Shown here piece after piece: positions 4,807-5,612 of a DNA stretch of 5,612 nucleotides. The DNA is from an uncultured Lachnospiraceae bacterium (GTDB taxonomy: Bacteria > Bacillota > Clostridia > Lachnospirales > Lachnospiraceae), in assembly GCA_947178465.1 (NCBI GenBank), contig CAMWYL010000227.1, forward strand, positions 1 to 5,612. Reading direction: 5' to 3'. The position numbers were made by a program, and so were the translations under genes. Each line of letters opens with the position of its first letter. Position 1 is the stretch's first letter. The notes below the pieces were generated by a model that did no database searches, had not been told where the DNA came from, and saw only the letters and a list, made by a program, of their open reading frames with translations.

Positions 4807-5612
4807 ATGGGCGGGAAGGATTTGTTTTCTGATCAGGAACTGAAAAAAATGATTGTACCCCTGTTTTTAGAGCAGCTTCTGGTGATGTTTGTGGGGCTTG
4901 CGGATACGCTGGTTGTCAGTTATGCCGGGGAATCGGCGGTATCCGGGGTGTCTTTGGTCAATCAGTTCAATACCATATTTATTTACCTGTTTACAGCGCT
5001 TGCTTCCGGGGGAGCTGTTGTGATCAGCCAGTATATAGGCAGGCAGGATACAGACCTTGCAGGAGAGTCCGCAAGCCAGCTTTTGATGTTCTCTTTTGGT
5101 TTTTCCATACTGCTTGGGGCAGCGGTCCTGCTTGGGAATGAAGCGATGCTGCGCCTGCTGTTTGGGAAAGTGGAGCAGCCGGTCATGGAGGCATGTATTA
5201 TATACCTGAGAATTTCAGCTTATTCCTATCCGGCGCTTGCCGTTTACAATGCGGGGGCGGCTGTTTACCGCAGTCTTGGAAAAACAAATGTGACGATGTA
5301 TCTCTCGGTAGTGTCCAATGTGATCAATATCATTGGCAATGTGATCGGTGTTTTTGTTTTCCGCGCCGGGGTAGCCGGGGTTGCATGGCCGTCCTTCATT
5401 GCCCGTGTTTTTTCCGCAGTGGCCATCACTTTTCTTTGCTTTCGTGAAAAGAACGGGGTGGTGTATAGGGGAAAGTGGATTTTTAGCTGGCATGGCAGTC
5501 TGATGAAAAGTATTCTGAATGTGGCTGTACCAAACGGCATAGAAAACGGTATCTTCCAGCTTGTCAAGGTAGCACTGAGCAGTATCGTGGCATTGTTCGG
5601 AACTTATCAGAT
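4807..5612 (+). CDS. MATE-family multidrug/toxin efflux transporter, N-terminal part (3' truncated by window)
   Basis: The start is ATG 4807 with AAAGGA at 4793-4798; the frame has a stop at 4789-4791, so no earlier start is possible. It stays open to the window end, giving 268 residues of an expected 440-460. Hydrophobic helices alternate with short polar loops, and MATE signatures are clear in the first half: PLFLEQLLVMFVGLADTLVV in helix 1, SYAGESAVSGVSLVNQ, then TALASGGAVVISQYIGRQD. The later GVAGVAWPSFIAR and VAVPNGIENGIFQ, the latter opening the second six-helix half, also fit. MATE proteins export cationic drugs, metabolites or toxins by Na+ or H+ antiport in the cell membrane. The gene begins 35 bp after the SUMF1-flavodoxin gene with no terminator between, so it may be read in the same transcript. 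Whether it serves the redox module or is merely adjacent is unknown. Confidence 0.88.
   Translation, partial: MGGKDLFSDQELKKMIVPLFLEQLLVMFVGLADTLVVSYAGESAVSGVSLVNQFNTIFIYLFTALASGGAVVISQYIGRQDTDLAGESASQLLMFSFGFSILLGAAVLLGNEAMLRLLFGKVEQPVMEACIIYLRISAYSYPALAVYNAGAAVYRSLGKTNVTMYLSVVSNVINIIGNVIGVFVFRAGVAGVAWPSFIARVFSAVAITFLCFREKNGVVYRGKWIFSWHGSLMKSILNVAVPNGIENGIFQLVKVALSSIVALFGTYQ

Noticed and set aside
4779..4832. Alternative MATE start at ATG 4779
   Set aside because: It is in a different frame and stops after 17 codons; the true frame is closed by TGA at 4789-4791, leaving only ATG 4807.
5265..5567. 100-codon open frame on the minus strand
   Set aside because: It is antisense to the MATE gene, whose transmembrane pattern and motifs clearly define the real frame.

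Overview
The window looks like chromosomal DNA of an anaerobic gut Clostridium-type Firmicute, most likely a Lachnospiraceae member. This rests on strong AGGAGG-type ribosome binding sites, Gram-positive-style lipoprotein signals (short leader, then a hydrophobic stretch ending in AAC or CAC), moderate GC content, and the families present (tandem lipoprotein flavodoxins, a DUF4405 membrane protein, a DinF/NorM-like MATE transporter). The taxon is inferred from style and was not confirmed by a search.

Layout, all on the + strand: the 3' end of a LysR-type regulator (1-209); a 113-bp gap with a near-consensus promoter, a dyad in its spacer, and a longer inverted repeat followed by a T-tract (210-322); a 66-aa MerR-like protein lacking the first helix-turn-helix (323-523); a lipoprotein flavodoxin with a C-terminal cyclophilin-like domain (543-1700); a plain lipoprotein flavodoxin (1759-2487); a six-helix, histidine-bearing DUF4405-type membrane protein (2535-3257); a lipoprotein fusing a SUMF1/formylglycine-enzyme-like domain to a third flavodoxin domain (3254-4771, overlapping the previous gene by 4 bp); and the 5' part of a MATE transporter (4807 to the window end). 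I see no tRNA, rRNA, CRISPR, insertion sequence or attachment site.

Tight spacing (19, 58, 47, -4 and 35 bp) and no convincing internal terminator suggest one operon from the promoter near 221-249. The cargo is three flavodoxin domains, each predicted to be lipid-anchored outside the membrane, with a likely b-heme-type membrane protein among them. The simplest reading is an extracytoplasmic flavin redox module: the membrane protein would pass electrons to or from the surface flavodoxins. That is inference. The SUMF1-flavodoxin fusion has Met where formylglycine-generating enzymes carry a catalytic Cys, so it is unlikely to be a classical FGE. The substrate of the system cannot be read from the sequence.
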